A stretch of DNA of 39,493 nt from an uncultured Thiotrichaceae bacterium (GCA_902727985.1 CACVAY010000084.1:4093-43585), one strand, 5' to 3'. Positions 26,124 to 35,231 are shown, counted from the stretch's first letter. Notes: generated from the letters alone by a model not told the origin. Numbers and translations are program-made.

Positions 26124-26339
26124 CTATTTCCCATCTTTTCTAGTGGATGATGTCGGGATTCTTGGATCATCGTCATCATCCATAAAAGGAATATCGCGAT
26201 AAGTCTCGAGACGCGCACTTCGCTTCTTACTACCATAGACATAAAAAACGATGCCCATAAAAGTCGTAAAAAAGATTAGCAAAGCAATAATCTTACTATG
26301 CGCCAAATCATCTAAAAACCATGCAAATATTTCACTCAT
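26124..26339 (-). CDS. ccoQ: cbb3 oxidase small subunit IV CcoQ
   Basis: CcoQ is a small membrane subunit that helps stabilise CcoP in the complex. The 71-residue protein has one membrane helix (about 18-34), then YGSKKRSARLETYRDIPFMDDDDDPRIP. The Y-x-SKKR followed by an acidic IPFxDD stretch fits the family. Placement between ccoO and ccoP is diagnostic. The DDDDPRIP motif is shared with CcoS at 19756. Confidence 0.92.
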   Translation of the reverse strand: MSEIFAWFLDDLAHSKIIALLIFFTTFMGIVFYVYGSKKRSARLETYRDIPFMDDDDDPRIPTSSTRKDGK

Positions 26340-26383
26340 TACCTTTCAACCTGATGGCGCTTAATCGCGCCATCTCTATGTGA

Positions 26384-27139
26384 TTAACGAAACTCAATAA
26401 ACTCAGCTGCGTCATGCTTTTTGAAGTCAATCATTGTTCCTAAGACTTGCAAGTAAGCAACCAAAGCATCCATTTCAGAAAGTTTTGCTGGGTTTCCGTC
26501 ATAGTTAGCTCTTTCAACTTGCTCTGCAATTAACGTTTCTGCATTTGCAATCACAAGTTTCTTAGCAACGTCCTCACCAAAGTTTTTAACATTCGCATCA
26601 TATTCTTGCGTTGTTAATGAGTAAGGAACACCAACCCCTTTCAAGGCAGTCAACTTAGCTTGAACATTCGAGATATCAAGCTCATCCTTTAGTAACCAAG
26701 GATAATTCGGCATGATGGACTCAGGCACAACCGACTTCGGTCTCACCAAATGCTGAACGTGCCATGCATCAGAGTATTTACCTCCTAAACGAGCGAGGTC
26801 AGGACCAGTACGCTTTGACCCCCACTGAAACGGATGATCATACTGAGACTCCGCTGCTAGTGAGTAGTGTCCATAGCGAAGCGCCTCATCACGGAATGGT
26901 CGAACCATTTGAGAGTGACAGTTATAACAACCTTCTCGGGTATAAATATCACGACCTAATTGCTCAAGTGGCGTGTAGGGACGAACTGCTTGTGTACCGT
27001 CTTCTTTACGCACATCTTCTACTGTGCCTTTGATATAGAACAAAGGTACAATCTCAACAAGACCACCGATACTAATCGCTACCAAGGTCAAGACAATCAG
27101 GAGACCTGCATTAGTTTCTATGCTTTCATGTTTCAACAT
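26384..27139 (-). CDS. ccoO: cbb3 oxidase monohaem cytochrome c subunit II
   Basis: CcoO passes electrons from CcoP to CcoN. The 251-residue protein has an N-terminal membrane anchor (about 12-35) and a single haem c motif C71-Y-N-C74-H75 in the family signature [15 protein letters not shown]. The axial Met is probably in SIMPNYPWL. It sits 15 bases after ccoN and 44 bases before ccoQ. Confidence 0.96.
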   Translation of the reverse strand: MLKHESIETNAGLLIVLTLVAISIGGLVEIVPLFYIKGTVEDVRKEDGTQAVRPYTPLEQLGRDIYTREGCYNCHSQMVRPFRDEALRYGHYSLAAESQYDHPFQWGSKRTGPDLARLGGKYSDAWHVQHLVRPKSVVPESIMPNYPWLLKDELDISNVQAKLTALKGVGVPYSLTTQEYDANVKNFGEDVAKKLVIANAETLIAEQVERANYDGNPAKLSEMDALVAYLQVLGTMIDFKKHDAAEFIEFR

Positions 27140-27154
27140 TTTCAGAATCTCCTA

Positions 27155-28600
27155 TTAAGCTGTAGCAGAAGTAGACGCATCAGATGCTTCTACACGCTTT
27201 GCGTTTTTGAGGGTCATGTACACATTATAAGCCATAATTAGCATACCAGACACGAAGAACATACCACCAATAGCACGCGCCATAAGCGGACCATGCATGA
27301 AGACGACTGTTTCAATAAAGCTATACTTCAAGTTACCAAAGTCATCGAACGCACGTAACATCAAGCCTTGACCGATACCTGATACCCACATTGCCGTGAT
27401 ATAAAGCAAAATACCAATAGTTGCAAGGAAGAAGTGAGCATAGATCAAACGAGTGCTATATAACGTTGTATTCCATAAACGAGGAATCATGTGATAGATT
27501 GAACCAATCGATACCATTGCAACCCAGCCTAGTGCCCCTGAATGTACATGTCCAACTGTCCAGTCAGTATAGTGAGATAGCGCATTTACACTCTTAAGCG
27601 CCATCATTGGACCTTCGAAGGTAGACATACCGTAAAATGAAAGTGATGTAATCAAGAACATCATGATCGGATCGCTGCGTAGCTTGTCCCATGCACCAGA
27701 TAGCGTCATGACACCATTGATCATCCCACCCCATGAAGGCATAAGAAGAAGAATCGAGAATGCCGCAGCTAGCGATGAAGTCCAATCAGGAATCGCTGTC
27801 CAATGAAGGTGATGAGTACCCACCCACATATACATAAAGCCTAGTGCCCAGAAGTGAACAATAGATAGACGATATGAATAAACCGGGCGACCTGCTTGCT
27901 TAGGAACAAAGTAGTACATCATTCCAAGGAAAGCCGCTGTCAAGAAGAAACCAACCGCGTTATGACCATACCACCATTGCGTCATTGCATCTTGAGCACC
28001 AGAGAACAAGCTGTAAGACTTCGCACCAAAGAAGCTTACTGGCAATGCCAAGTTATTGAAAATATGAAGAAGAGCAACCGCGAGGATAAACGCCATGTAG
28101 AACCAGTTAGCAACATAAATATGTGGCTGACTTCTACGCATCAAGGTCATGGTGAAGATTAGAAAGTAAACAACCCAAACTACCGCAATGAGAAGATCAA
28201 CATACCACTCTGGCTCTGCATATTCACGTGCCTGAGTAATACCCAGCGTATAACCAATGCCCGCGACAACAAGCGCTATATTCCAGCCCCAGAAACAGAA
28301 TTCAGCAAGACCTGACCCCCATAAGCGAGTCTGACAGGTACGCTGAACCACATAAAATGATGTAGCAAACAGTGCGTTACCACCAAAACCGAAAATAACA
28401 CCACTGGTGTGAACTGGACGCAAACGTCCAAATGTTATCTGTGCGATATCAAAGTTTAAGAACGGCCAAGCCAGTTCTGATGCGATATAGACGCCTGTAG
28501 TCATCCCTGCGATGCCCCAGACGATAGCCATAATCGTAAACTTTTTCACGATATCATAGTTGTATTGCTCCACTGGAGCGGCAGCACTATGAGCCATCAT
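27155..28600 (-). CDS. ccoN: cbb3 oxidase catalytic subunit I
   Basis: CcoN is the haem-copper core that reduces oxygen and pumps protons with high oxygen affinity. The 481-residue protein has about 12 membrane helices. Conserved sequences include [32 protein letters not shown] and VGTHHLHW (CuB ligand region), and [12 protein letters not shown] (haem ligand region). I chose the ATG at 28600, four bases after GAGGA, because the in-frame extension to 28696 is a low-complexity Tyr/Ile run in the untranslated leader. A perfect FNR box lies at 28811-28824, fitting low-oxygen induction. First gene of ccoNOQP. Confidence 0.97.
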   Translation of the reverse strand: MMAHSAAAPVEQYNYDIVKKFTIMAIVWGIAGMTTGVYIASELAWPFLNFDIAQITFGRLRPVHTSGVIFGFGGNALFATSFYVVQRTCQTRLWGSGLAEFCFWGWNIALVVAGIGYTLGITQAREYAEPEWYVDLLIAVVWVVYFLIFTMTLMRRSQPHIYVANWFYMAFILAVALLHIFNNLALPVSFFGAKSYSLFSGAQDAMTQWWYGHNAVGFFLTAAFLGMMYYFVPKQAGRPVYSYRLSIVHFWALGFMYMWVGTHHLHWTAIPDWTSSLAAAFSILLLMPSWGGMINGVMTLSGAWDKLRSDPIMMFLITSLSFYGMSTFEGPMMALKSVNALSHYTDWTVGHVHSGALGWVAMVSIGSIYHMIPRLWNTTLYSTRLIYAHFFLATIGILLYITAMWVSGIGQGLMLRAFDDFGNLKYSFIETVVFMHGPLMARAIGGMFFVSGMLIMAYNVYMTLKNAKRVEASDASTSATA

Positions 28601-28644
28601 AAAATCCTCAAAAAAAATAATAAATTTAGCGTACGAAAGGATAC

Positions 28645-28730
28645 AGTAATATAAGGAAATAGAAATAGTAATATACAAATAGTAATATTTTATCAACTCA
28701 TGTTAAGCATAATAAAAAAATACTTAACAT
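28645..28730 (-). promoter_or_regulatory. Structured 5' leader of ccoN
   Basis: The roughly 175-base predicted leader contains a perfect hairpin ATGTTAAG/CTTAACAT (28700-28730) and three copies of AGTAATAT (28645-28652, 28667-28674, 28681-28688). These may affect mRNA stability or translation; no known riboswitch is matched. Confidence 0.35.
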
Positions 28731-28782
28731 TGCCTCAATTGACACTTACCACCACCATTTAGAGTATGCCATCCTACCTGAG

Positions 28783-28824
28783 AGGATAGTGGCTAGCTAT
28801 TCTAAATCCCTTGATTTACATCAA
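28783..28824 (-). promoter_or_regulatory. FNR-dependent class II promoter of ccoNOQP
   Basis: TTGATTTACATCAA at 28811-28824 is a perfect FNR/ANR site. If it is centred at -41.5 as in class II promoters, the -10 element would fall on 28783-28788, where the minus strand reads TATCCT. The box overlaps the stop codon region of dgkA, which is transcribed in the same direction. Confidence 0.75.
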
Positions 28825-29178
28825 TAGCACAGAAATCCAACAAACCAGTGCGTATAACAAAGCCAATGAGACGGCCGCTGACCCCATATCTTTTGCCCGC
28901 CCAGAAAGTTCATGCATCTCACCCCCAAATCGATCAACAACCGCCTCGATTGCCGAATTCAGGATCTCTACAATTAATACCAAAATGATACTTGAAACCA
29001 TCAAACCAATTTCTAAAGCATTATCCCCTAACCATAAAGCCAAAGGCACACTAATCAGTAACAGAAAAAACTCTTGGCGAAAAGCCTCCTCATGCTTGTA
29101 TGCTGCTCTCAAACCCTGCCACGAAAATCGGCTGGCATTGATGATTCGCCGAACACTTTTATTTGGATTATTTGCCAT
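28816..29178 (-). CDS. dgkA: Diacylglycerol kinase
   Basis: DgkA phosphorylates diacylglycerol to phosphatidic acid with ATP in the inner membrane, recycling lipid from osmolyte and lipopolysaccharide modification. The 120-residue protein has three membrane helices (about 35-50, 56-72, 100-118). The active-site block ILNSAIEAVVDR gives E71, N74 and E78, matching E. coli E69, N72 and E76; AKDMGSAAV follows. Its last codons overlap the FNR box of the ccoN promoter. Confidence 0.94.
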   Translation of the reverse strand: MANNPNKSVRRIINASRFSWQGLRAAYKHEEAFRQEFFLLLISVPLALWLGDNALEIGLMVSSIILVLIVEILNSAIEAVVDRFGGEMHELSGRAKDMGSAAVSLALLYALVCWISVLLM

Positions 29179-29487
29179 TTTATGATCACCCGAATTTTAG
29201 TCACAAGTGCGTCCCATCGCTCATTACATTAAAAATATCAAAGCCCCAAAACACATGATAGAAAGGAAGATTCCAACCACACAGACATTAAAAATCAACA
29301 ACAAAAGATAAATGGGTAAAATTTTATTATGTGTTTCTGTCGAGCTAACAGCAAGCTTTTCGTTGCACCCTCAACACCTCGAGAGAGCTAGACTGAAACA
29401 TTTGTGATTACATCCAATGACGATTCTCAAAAGAATTTCTAGTACACTACTCCCCTACCTTCAGAGGCAACACGGACAAAGAAAAAC
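29179..29487. other. Intergenic region between dgkA and moaC
   Basis: No gene, terminator or clear promoter could be supported in these 309 bases between two divergent genes. The last 20 bases before moaC contain no strong ribosome-binding site beyond CAAAGAAAAAC. Confidence 0.4.
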
Positions 29488-29967
29488 ATGGATAAATTGA
29501 CACACTTCAATCAATCAGGTGAAGCACATATGGTTGATGTTGGCAGCAAGCAGGTGACTCAACGTCTTGCCGTAGCCCACGGAACCATCCACATGCAAGC
29601 AACCACCCTTGAAAAAATCTTAGAAGGCACCCATAAAAAAGGGGATGTTTTGGGAATAGCTCGCATCGCTGGCATTATGGCAGCCAAAAAAACCTCAGAC
29701 CTCATCCCTTTATGCCATCCTCTTCCTCTTACGAAAGTAGAAATAACCCTCACTCCAAACACTGACGATAACTCTGTACACTGTACAGCCACAACGGCAA
29801 CCAATCACGTCACCGGTGTTGAAATGGAAGCATTAACCGCCGTGCAAATCTGCCTGTTAACCATCTATGACATGTGTAAAGCCGTTGACAAAAATATGGA
29901 GATTCACAACATTTATCTACATGAAAAGCGTGGAGGAAAGTCTGGAGACTGGATCCGCACTCGGTGA
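29488..29967 (+). CDS. moaC: Cyclic pyranopterin monophosphate synthase
   Basis: MoaC converts the MoaA product, 3',8-cyclo-7,8-dihydro-GTP, to cyclic pyranopterin monophosphate in molybdenum cofactor synthesis. The 159-residue protein shows [15 protein letters not shown] (H77), [10 protein letters not shown] (E112, E114) and [10 protein letters not shown] with D128 and K131. K51 also matches a catalytic Lys of E. coli MoaC. No other moa gene is adjacent, so it is an isolated copy. Confidence 0.97.
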   Translation: MDKLTHFNQSGEAHMVDVGSKQVTQRLAVAHGTIHMQATTLEKILEGTHKKGDVLGIARIAGIMAAKKTSDLIPLCHPLPLTKVEITLTPNTDDNSVHCTATTATNHVTGVEMEALTAVQICLLTIYDMCKAVDKNMEIHNIYLHEKRGGKSGDWIRTR

Positions 29968-30213
29968 TTTTACCGCTTTAGCATGAACAACCCTACTCGC
30001 ATAAATCAAATCGATAGCCTGCGAAAAGATCCTTGAAAAAAACCACCACTTGCCTACAATCATACTGTTAGAATAGCTTTCTCAATTTAGTATTAATAAT
30101 GTAGGCATAATCACAAGATTTAGATAGATAATATAAAGTTTTCGCGAACACTTACCCAATATTTCAAAACAAATTTAGACAATATTTTCACAGGATAGAT
30201 TAGGAGCAACCCC

Positions 30214-30933
30214 ATGCACAGAAAATTCTCCATCGCATTTCTCATCATAGCTTTCGCACTTGTGAGCCCATTCAGCCATGCCGCACCAGCACCTTTAAAA
30301 GTTTACGAAGTGACTGGCATTAAACAAGGCGAGTCTCTGAATATGCGAGCATGGCCCAATCCAAATTCACGCACCCTCGTTGCTCTCCCGCATAACTCAA
30401 AATGGGTAGCAAGCAGTGCTAAACCCGCCAAATATGGAAAATCAACATGGCTAAAGGTTCATTGGAATGGCGATACTGGCTGGGTAAACAGTAAATTCCT
30501 AAAATACGATGATGTAAGAACCAAAAAAGCGATTGAAAGACGCCAGCACCGACTAACTAATAAGACTACAGCCCAAAAAACAGCTACCAACAAAAATACA
30601 ACACCTAAAACTACTGGCAAGCAAATCATTATGGAATGCGGAGGAAACGAACCTTTCTGGAACGTTGATATGAACCTGACAGAAAAGACTCTGAAAGTTA
30701 ACTTACGTAACGGCACAAGCTTCACCTCTCCTCTCTACCACCGTAAATGGACGAAAGGCAATAAGATAATGGTTGTTAACGGAGGAAAAGGCAGAAACGC
30801 AGTTCGCGCTACGCTAACAAAAAATAACTCTTGCACAGATGGCATCACAAATATCCGCTACCCATTCAGCATAGTGGCCAACATCAGTGGAAACCGTAAT
30901 GTTTCAGGCTGTTGCAAAACTATTCAGCGCTAA
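30214..30933 (+). CDS. Secreted SH3b protein with C-terminal GNEPFW domain
   Basis: The 239-residue protein has a signal peptide (1-23, cut after SHA). Residues about 28-98 form a bacterial SH3 domain (LNMRAWPNPNSRTLVALP, WLKVHWNGDTGWVNSKFL), a fold that often binds peptidoglycan or peptides. A basic Thr/Lys/Gln-rich linker (about 100-138) leads to a C-terminal domain beginning MECGGNEPFW; this motif is typical of periplasmic proteins of the COG3650 type. Cysteines at 142, 207, 232 and 233 may form disulfides. It is probably periplasmic or envelope-associated. The exact role is unknown. Confidence 0.75.
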   Translation: MHRKFSIAFLIIAFALVSPFSHAAPAPLKVYEVTGIKQGESLNMRAWPNPNSRTLVALPHNSKWVASSAKPAKYGKSTWLKVHWNGDTGWVNSKFLKYDDVRTKKAIERRQHRLTNKTTAQKTATNKNTTPKTTGKQIIMECGGNEPFWNVDMNLTEKTLKVNLRNGTSFTSPLYHRKWTKGNKIMVVNGGKGRNAVRATLTKNNSCTDGITNIRYPFSIVANISGNRNVSGCCKTIQR

Positions 30934-31107
30934 CTCTTATCGTATTCAGAGGCCCCAAAGCTTCTGAATACCATGCAGAGCCCACAAAAAAGATTTAAAC
31001 TTCGCATCAAAATAACGCATTCGACTCCATCATCATTAGCACACCAATAAAACCCACCACCATTTTGGGCCATACATAATATAACTCTAACTTTCAGCAA
31101 CATCTTT
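30934..31107. other. Intergenic region after SH3b gene
   Basis: No gene is supported here. No strong terminator for the SH3b gene is visible; the MITE-like palindromic element begins just after. Confidence 0.4.
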
Positions 31108-31258
31108 TGCGTTAACAACACTTCGGACAGTTTTCAGTATGAAACATACTGAAAACTTGTAAGCTATTGATATTTAATAAGTTTACGTTTTTGTGTAAAA
31201 ATACAAATATCATTATAAAGCAACAAGTTAAAAAAACTGTCCGAAGTATTGCGTTAAA
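31108..31258. mobile_element. MITE-like element with long terminal inverted repeats
   Basis: ACTTCGGACAGTTTT (31120-31134) is repeated as an exact inverted copy at 31233-31247. Outside, TTAAC-AAC and its partner TTAACGCAAT extend the repeat with a two-base gap; inside, AACTTGT and ACAAGTT extend it again. Within the left arm a perfect 13-bp hairpin (AGTTTTCAGTATG/CATACTGAAAACT, 31129-31157) is inserted. The middle is AT-rich and has no ORF. Size, ends and lack of coding match a non-autonomous transposable element, though a REP-like or transcription-terminating palindrome is possible. No target-site duplication was confirmed. Confidence 0.5.
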
Positions 31259-31267
31259 AAAGATCAC

Positions 31268-31299
31268 CCAAAAAAATGGCCACTGTAAAAAGTGACCAT
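31268..31299 (-). terminator. Rho-independent terminator of FecR-like gene
   Basis: On the minus strand ATGGTCACT pairs with AGTGGCCAT (one G-U pair) around TTTTTAC, followed by a run of seven T. It lies 28 bases past the stop of the gene ending at 31327. Confidence 0.92.
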
Positions 31300-31326
31300 A
31301 TTTTCTAGATTTCCTTAAACATTAAA

Positions 31327-32052
31327 TCAGGGAGGACTAACTGGAACACCACTTGCTCCGCCATTACTACTACCACCACTACCACCATTATTACTACCGC
31401 CGCCGCCACTACCGCCGCCACTACCGCCGCCATTACTGCCATTACTGCCATTACTGCCATTACTGCCATTACTGCCATTACTGCCATTACTACCGCCACT
31501 AGACGCTGTATTGCTAGAACTAGAACTACCTGATGAAGAACTAAGCGCACCTATTATACCAGCAGCTCCTAAAAGACCAGCGGTAACTTTACCTGAAGAA
31601 CCAAATCCAGTGACAGCCGTAGGCACACCACTTGCCAACTGAACTTTACATGTATTACATGCAGCCTCTGCCAAGTTAGGATCAATACGTTGGATTTTGC
31701 TTGTCGAAGCTTTTGGCGCTTTCAAGTTTGACGCATCAGCCACTTTACCTGTAGCACACTGATTAGCGTCTGAGATAGTAACCTGCATCGTTGCAGCAAC
31801 ATCGCTGGAACATGAAGAATACTTAAGATTGACTTTACCCCCCTCAAGAACACGAACAACATCACCTTCTTGAAGCAACATACCTTGTAAAGCTGTATAA
31901 CGATGAGTATTTCTCTCAATAACAGCGACACCAGAAAGTGACATGATTTTAGCCACACGCGGCTCAGTTGATTCGGCATGAAGCGTAGTCACTGCAGACA
32001 GTGATACCGCTGCCGCTATAGACATGCCTAAGCTTAACATTGATTTTTTCAT
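31327..32052 (-). CDS. Secreted FecR-like protein with Ser/Gly/Asn repeat tail
   Basis: The 241-residue protein starts at ATG 32052, preceded by AAGGGGA; the longer frame adds 14 poorly supported residues. A signal peptide covers about 1-26 (cut after LHA). Residues about 33-80 resemble a FecR-type domain: VAKIMSLSGVAVIERN, then LLQEGDVVRVLEGGKVNLKYS. The next part has four to five Cys (SCSSD, QCATG, CNTC) that could pair. The C-terminal 70 residues are low-complexity Ser, Gly and Asn, including an SNG tripeptide run encoded by a 9-bp repeat. It is probably an envelope or surface protein; ligand unknown. Ends at a strong terminator. Confidence 0.7.
   Translation of the reverse strand: MKKSMLSLGMSIAAAVSLSAVTTLHAESTEPRVAKIMSLSGVAVIERNTHRYTALQGMLLQEGDVVRVLEGGKVNLKYSSCSSDVAATMQVTISDANQCATGKVADASNLKAPKASTSKIQRIDPNLAEAACNTCKVQLASGVPTAVTGFGSSGKVTAGLLGAAGIIGALSSSSGSSSSSNTASSGGSNGSNGSNGSNGSNGSNGSNGGGSGGGSGGGGSNNGGSGGSSNGGASGVPVSPP
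31432..31494. repeat. 9-bp tandem repeat, seven copies
   Basis: ATTACTGCC is repeated six times exactly (31432-31485) and once with a single change (31486-31494). Each unit adds three residues (Asn-Gly-Ser register), so copy number can change without breaking the frame. Confidence 0.95.
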
Positions 32053-32278
32053 AGTAAGATTCCCCTTAGAAACCCAAAGTTTGAATATAAACACTCATTT
32101 GTCTATGAGATTACAGACTTCAAATTCCCTGTCAAAGAAAGTACAGACAAAAATTAAATCGTGAAGATAAGTGGATTAAAAATTTTTATTAACACTCGTA
32201 TTACAAGCTATAACTATATAAAGGGATTGAAGAATAATCAAGGATTAATGTTCAATTAATTGAATATGAATTTCAGGG

Positions 32279-32623
32279 CTAACCCGGAGGCCACTGCAAA
32301 GGGCGTCCTGCCAACACGTGCATGTGCACATGAAAAACACTCTGACCAGCTGATGCGCCACAATTTACGACAGTACGATATCCTTCGTCAGCTACACCTT
32401 CAGCCTCCGCAATTTCCTTCGCCGCCAAAAACAGCTTACCCATTAACATAGCATCTTCCTCAACAACATCATTTAGCGTTGCTACATGCTTCTTTGGGAT
32501 GATTAGAATATGAACAGGGGCTTGAGGATTAATATCCCGAAACGCCAACACATCATCATTCTCATAAACCACATCTGCCGGAATATCACCAGCAACCATT
32601 TTACAAAATAGACAATTATCCAT
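32279..32623 (-). CDS. hinT: HIT-family nucleotide hydrolase (HinT-like)
   Basis: HinT proteins hydrolyse purine nucleoside phosphoramidates and aminoacyl-adenylates. The 114-residue protein shows the HIT motif H98-V-H100-M-H102-V, with H100 the likely nucleophile, plus CLFCKMVAGDIPA at the start, RDINPQAPVHILIIPKKH, and the WPPG C-terminus typical of the group. It starts two bases after the recR stop, at the 3' end of the dnaX-ybaB-recR operon. A 14-bp palindrome TTCAATTAATTGAA lies just beyond it (32251-32264). Confidence 0.92.
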   Translation of the reverse strand: MDNCLFCKMVAGDIPADVVYENDDVLAFRDINPQAPVHILIIPKKHVATLNDVVEEDAMLMGKLFLAAKEIAEAEGVADEGYRTVVNCGASAGQSVFHVHMHVLAGRPLQWPPG

Positions 32624-32625
32624 AA

Positions 32626-33225
32626 TCAGTAATCTCTTCGACCTTCAAAGGCATGAGATAATGTTCCACTATCTACATACTCCAACTCGCCGCCAATAGG
32701 CACGCCATGCGCAATTCGTGTGGATTTAATCTGGCGTTTATTTGCCAGCTCACTAATATAGTGGGCAGTCATTTCACCCTCTACCGATGGGTTAGTAGCG
32801 AGAATAAGCTCATCAATTTCTTCATTATCCAGCCGATGTTCCAAAACATCCAAACCAAGATCTTCAGGCCCAATACCGTCTAAAGGCGACAGCTTACCTA
32901 ACAAAACAAAATAACGCCCCTGATAAGAGGCCGTCTGTTCAATCGCAATAACATCAGAAGGATGCTCAACGATACAAAGCTGACGATAATTCCGCGCCTC
33001 ATTAGAACAAATTCGACATCGTGTATTTTCAGTCAAAGTACGACAAGACTCACAATGCCCAATATTTTCGATCGCAAGTTCTAGCGCTTTCGCCAATCGC
33101 ACACCAGATTGACGATCGCTCTCTAAAATGTGAAAAGCCATGCGCTGCGCAGTGCGTGCACCCACACTTGGCAGGCACTTCAGCGCATCAACTAACTCAC
33201 TCAGTAAAGACGTTTCTTGCATCAA
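32626..33225 (-). CDS. recR: Recombination mediator protein RecR
   Basis: RecR, with RecO and RecF, helps load RecA on single-stranded gaps. The 199-residue protein has an N-terminal helix-hairpin-helix ([14 protein letters not shown], 19-32), a zinc finger with C58, C61, C70 and C73, and a TOPRIM domain (about 81-175, with [13 protein letters not shown]). Length is standard (E. coli 201). The second Met may be the true start. It lies three bases after ybaB. Confidence 0.96.
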   Translation of the reverse strand: MMQETSLLSELVDALKCLPSVGARTAQRMAFHILESDRQSGVRLAKALELAIENIGHCESCRTLTENTRCRICSNEARNYRQLCIVEHPSDVIAIEQTASYQGRYFVLLGKLSPLDGIGPEDLGLDVLEHRLDNEEIDELILATNPSVEGEMTAHYISELANKRQIKSTRIAHGVPIGGELEYVDSGTLSHAFEGRRDY

Positions 33226-33228
33226 AAC

Positions 33229-33555
33229 CTAGAAAGGCATCTTCATGCCACCAGGTAAATTCATACCTGCTGTCACACCAGACATACGCTCTTCAGATTC
33301 TGATGCCAAACGTTGAGTCGCGTCGTTAATTGCCGCAGCAATCAAATCTTCCAACATTTCTTTATCATCAGCCATCAAACTGTCATCAATCGCAATACGA
33401 CGACACTCATGCGCGCCATTAATAGTAACTGAGACCAAACCACCGCCAGACTGACCTTGCACTTCCATCGCTGCGATTTCAGCTTGTACTTTCTGCATTT
33501 CTTCTTGCATTTTCTGGGCCTGCTTCATTATTCCGCCCAAACCACCTTTCATCAT
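33229..33555 (-). CDS. ybaB: Nucleoid-associated protein YbaB/EbfC
   Basis: YbaB/EbfC is a small dimeric DNA-binding protein associated with the nucleoid. The 108-residue protein has a helical N-terminus rich in Gln and Met ([17 protein letters not shown]), the strand pair [18 protein letters not shown]-like region and [13 protein letters not shown]. Its ATG overlaps the stop of the tau frame of dnaX (ATGA at 33552-33555), so translation may be coupled to ribosomes that read the shifted dnaX frame. Confidence 0.95.
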   Translation of the reverse strand: MMKGGLGGIMKQAQKMQEEMQKVQAEIAAMEVQGQSGGGLVSVTINGAHECRRIAIDDSLMADDKEMLEDLIAAAINDATQRLASESEERMSGVTAGMNLPGGMKMPF

Positions 33556-35188
33556 GACTCTTTCCTTTCTTTTTTAGGTTTTATCGAACCTGGGACAACT
33601 TCACCTCCCAGCTGCGATTGTAATTGTCGCACAAACGGATCTTGATAAATTATCTGCTCAAGCCGTTGCTGCGTCTCTTCTTGCACCCGATGATAGCGCA
33701 CCGAGGGCGTTTCCACCGTCACTTTGTTCACATTAATGATTAGGCGCATAGCCTTCCCCGCCCATACATCTAAAGCATTGCTTAAACTTGAGCGTGTTGC
33801 ACCTGTTAACAACTCAGCCCCTTCTTCTTCAAGGGTAAGCACCATCTCATTATCTTTAAATGAGTCCAATACACAGTGACTTGCTAATTGTGAGGCCAAA
33901 CCTGAAACATTCAATACCTCGCAGATTGCATGCCAGCCATTCTCTTCAGCACCTGAAATAGCGTTTGATGCATCAGTCTCTACGCGTTCAGGCTCTTTTA
34001 CCTCTATTTTTTCAAGCGGTGTTTCTTCACAAGGAATACTCTCTAACTGCTCACCCTGAACACGATCAGACTCAGGAATTTTTAGTTTTTTTTTTCAGTA
34101 CTCAAAGGCGCAACATCAAGCGGACGAAATGTCATCATCCGCAATAATAACATCTCAAATCCCGCTCGCGGATCGGGTGACAATGGCAAATCACGACGAC
34201 CATGTAAGGCAATTTGATAATACAACTGCGCATCTTCCATCGTTAAGCGATCAGCAATCTCTTTGATATGAGACTCAGGATTATCCATTGTCGGAATAGC
34301 TTGTAACACCGATACACGATGCAACATTGAAATCATCGCATCAGCAGCCGCTTCAAAATCAGCAACCTGCCCCGACATATCCTCAATGACACGCATCATA
34401 CGCTCGCCATCACCATCAATAGCTGCATTCAAGGTCTCAACCAACCAATCATGCGAAATATTACCCAACATATCACGCACTTCACCATCAGAAACTTTAC
34501 CACCGCCAAATGCAATGGCTTGATCTAACAAACTCAAGGCATCGCGCATACTGCCATCAGCAGCTCTTGCCAACTGTTGCAAGGCAAGCGCATCAAACTC
34601 CACTGATTCTTTAGTCAATAAAGTCACAAGATGCCCCGTAATCAGATCAACGGGCATGCGCTTGAGATTAAATTGCAAACAACGCGACAGAATTGTCACG
34701 GGCAACTTCTGCGGGTCTGTCGTTGCAAAGAGAAACTTTACATGCGGAGGCGGTTCTTCAAAGGTTTTCAACAAGGCATTAAAACTATGCGTAGAGAGCA
34801 TATGCACTTCATCAATCAGATAAACCTTAAAACGCCCACGTGCTGGCGAATAATGCACGTTTTCCAATAAATCACGCGTATCTTCGACTTTAGTTCGTGA
34901 TGCCGCATCCACCTCAATCAAATCGACGAAACGCCCTTCCGCAATCTCTTTGCAGCTAGAACACACACCGCAAGGTTCAGAGGTGATACCCGTTTCACAA
35001 TTTAATGCTTTCACCAAAATACGCGCAATCGTTGTTTTACCGACACCACGCGTTCCGGTAAATAAATAAGCATGATGTAAACGATCATTATCAAGCGCAT
35101 TAATCAGCGCGCGCAACACATGTTGCTGACCAACCATCTCTTTAAAATTCTGGGGGCGCCATTTTCGCGCAAGGACTTGATAACTCAT
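33552..35188 (-). CDS. dnaX: DNA polymerase III tau/gamma, -1 frameshift needed for tau
   Basis: DnaX is the clamp-loader ATPase. From ATG 35188 ([15 protein letters not shown], matching E. coli) the zero frame has the Walker [10 protein letters not shown], a zinc-finger [16 protein letters not shown], the DEVH Walker B region and the SRC arginine finger, and stops at 34082. That gives 368 residues, ending after domain III like a gamma subunit. The codons before the stop are GAA-AAA-AAA-AAC-TAA. A -1 shift in the ten-A run (34086-34095) enters a stop-free frame that continues as LKIPESD... through GWHAICEVL and a tau C-terminal domain ([32 protein letters not shown]) to 33552, about 545 residues in total. 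A TTG at 33914 begins only the C-terminal piece and is not a real gene start. A homopolymer sequencing error is the main alternative. Confidence 0.9.
34082..34096 (-). promoter_or_regulatory. Slippery A10 frameshift site in dnaX
   Basis: Minus-strand G-A10-C-TAA. In zero frame the last codons read A-AAA-AAC before UAA, a classical -1 slippery heptamer, and ten A is also long enough for RNA polymerase slippage. A small stem (CCTGA/TCAGG, about 34073-34077 with 34056-34060) lies just after. No strong upstream Shine-Dalgarno-like stimulator was seen. Confidence 0.75.
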
Positions 35189-35231
35189 AGACAGACGAGA
35201 ATATCCTGTATTGACATCAGGATCAAAAATA

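Noticed and set aside
28601-28696. 32-residue N-terminal extension of CcoN
   Set aside because: It is Tyr/Ile low complexity in the leader; GAGGA before 28600 marks the true start.
31305-31550. Minus ORF rich in MAV repeats
   Set aside because: It is an alternative frame of the 9-bp repeat inside the FecR-like gene.
33552-33914. Separate 120-residue gene downstream of dnaX
   Set aside because: It begins at a TTG inside a longer open frame and matches the tau C-terminal domain, so it is part of dnaX.
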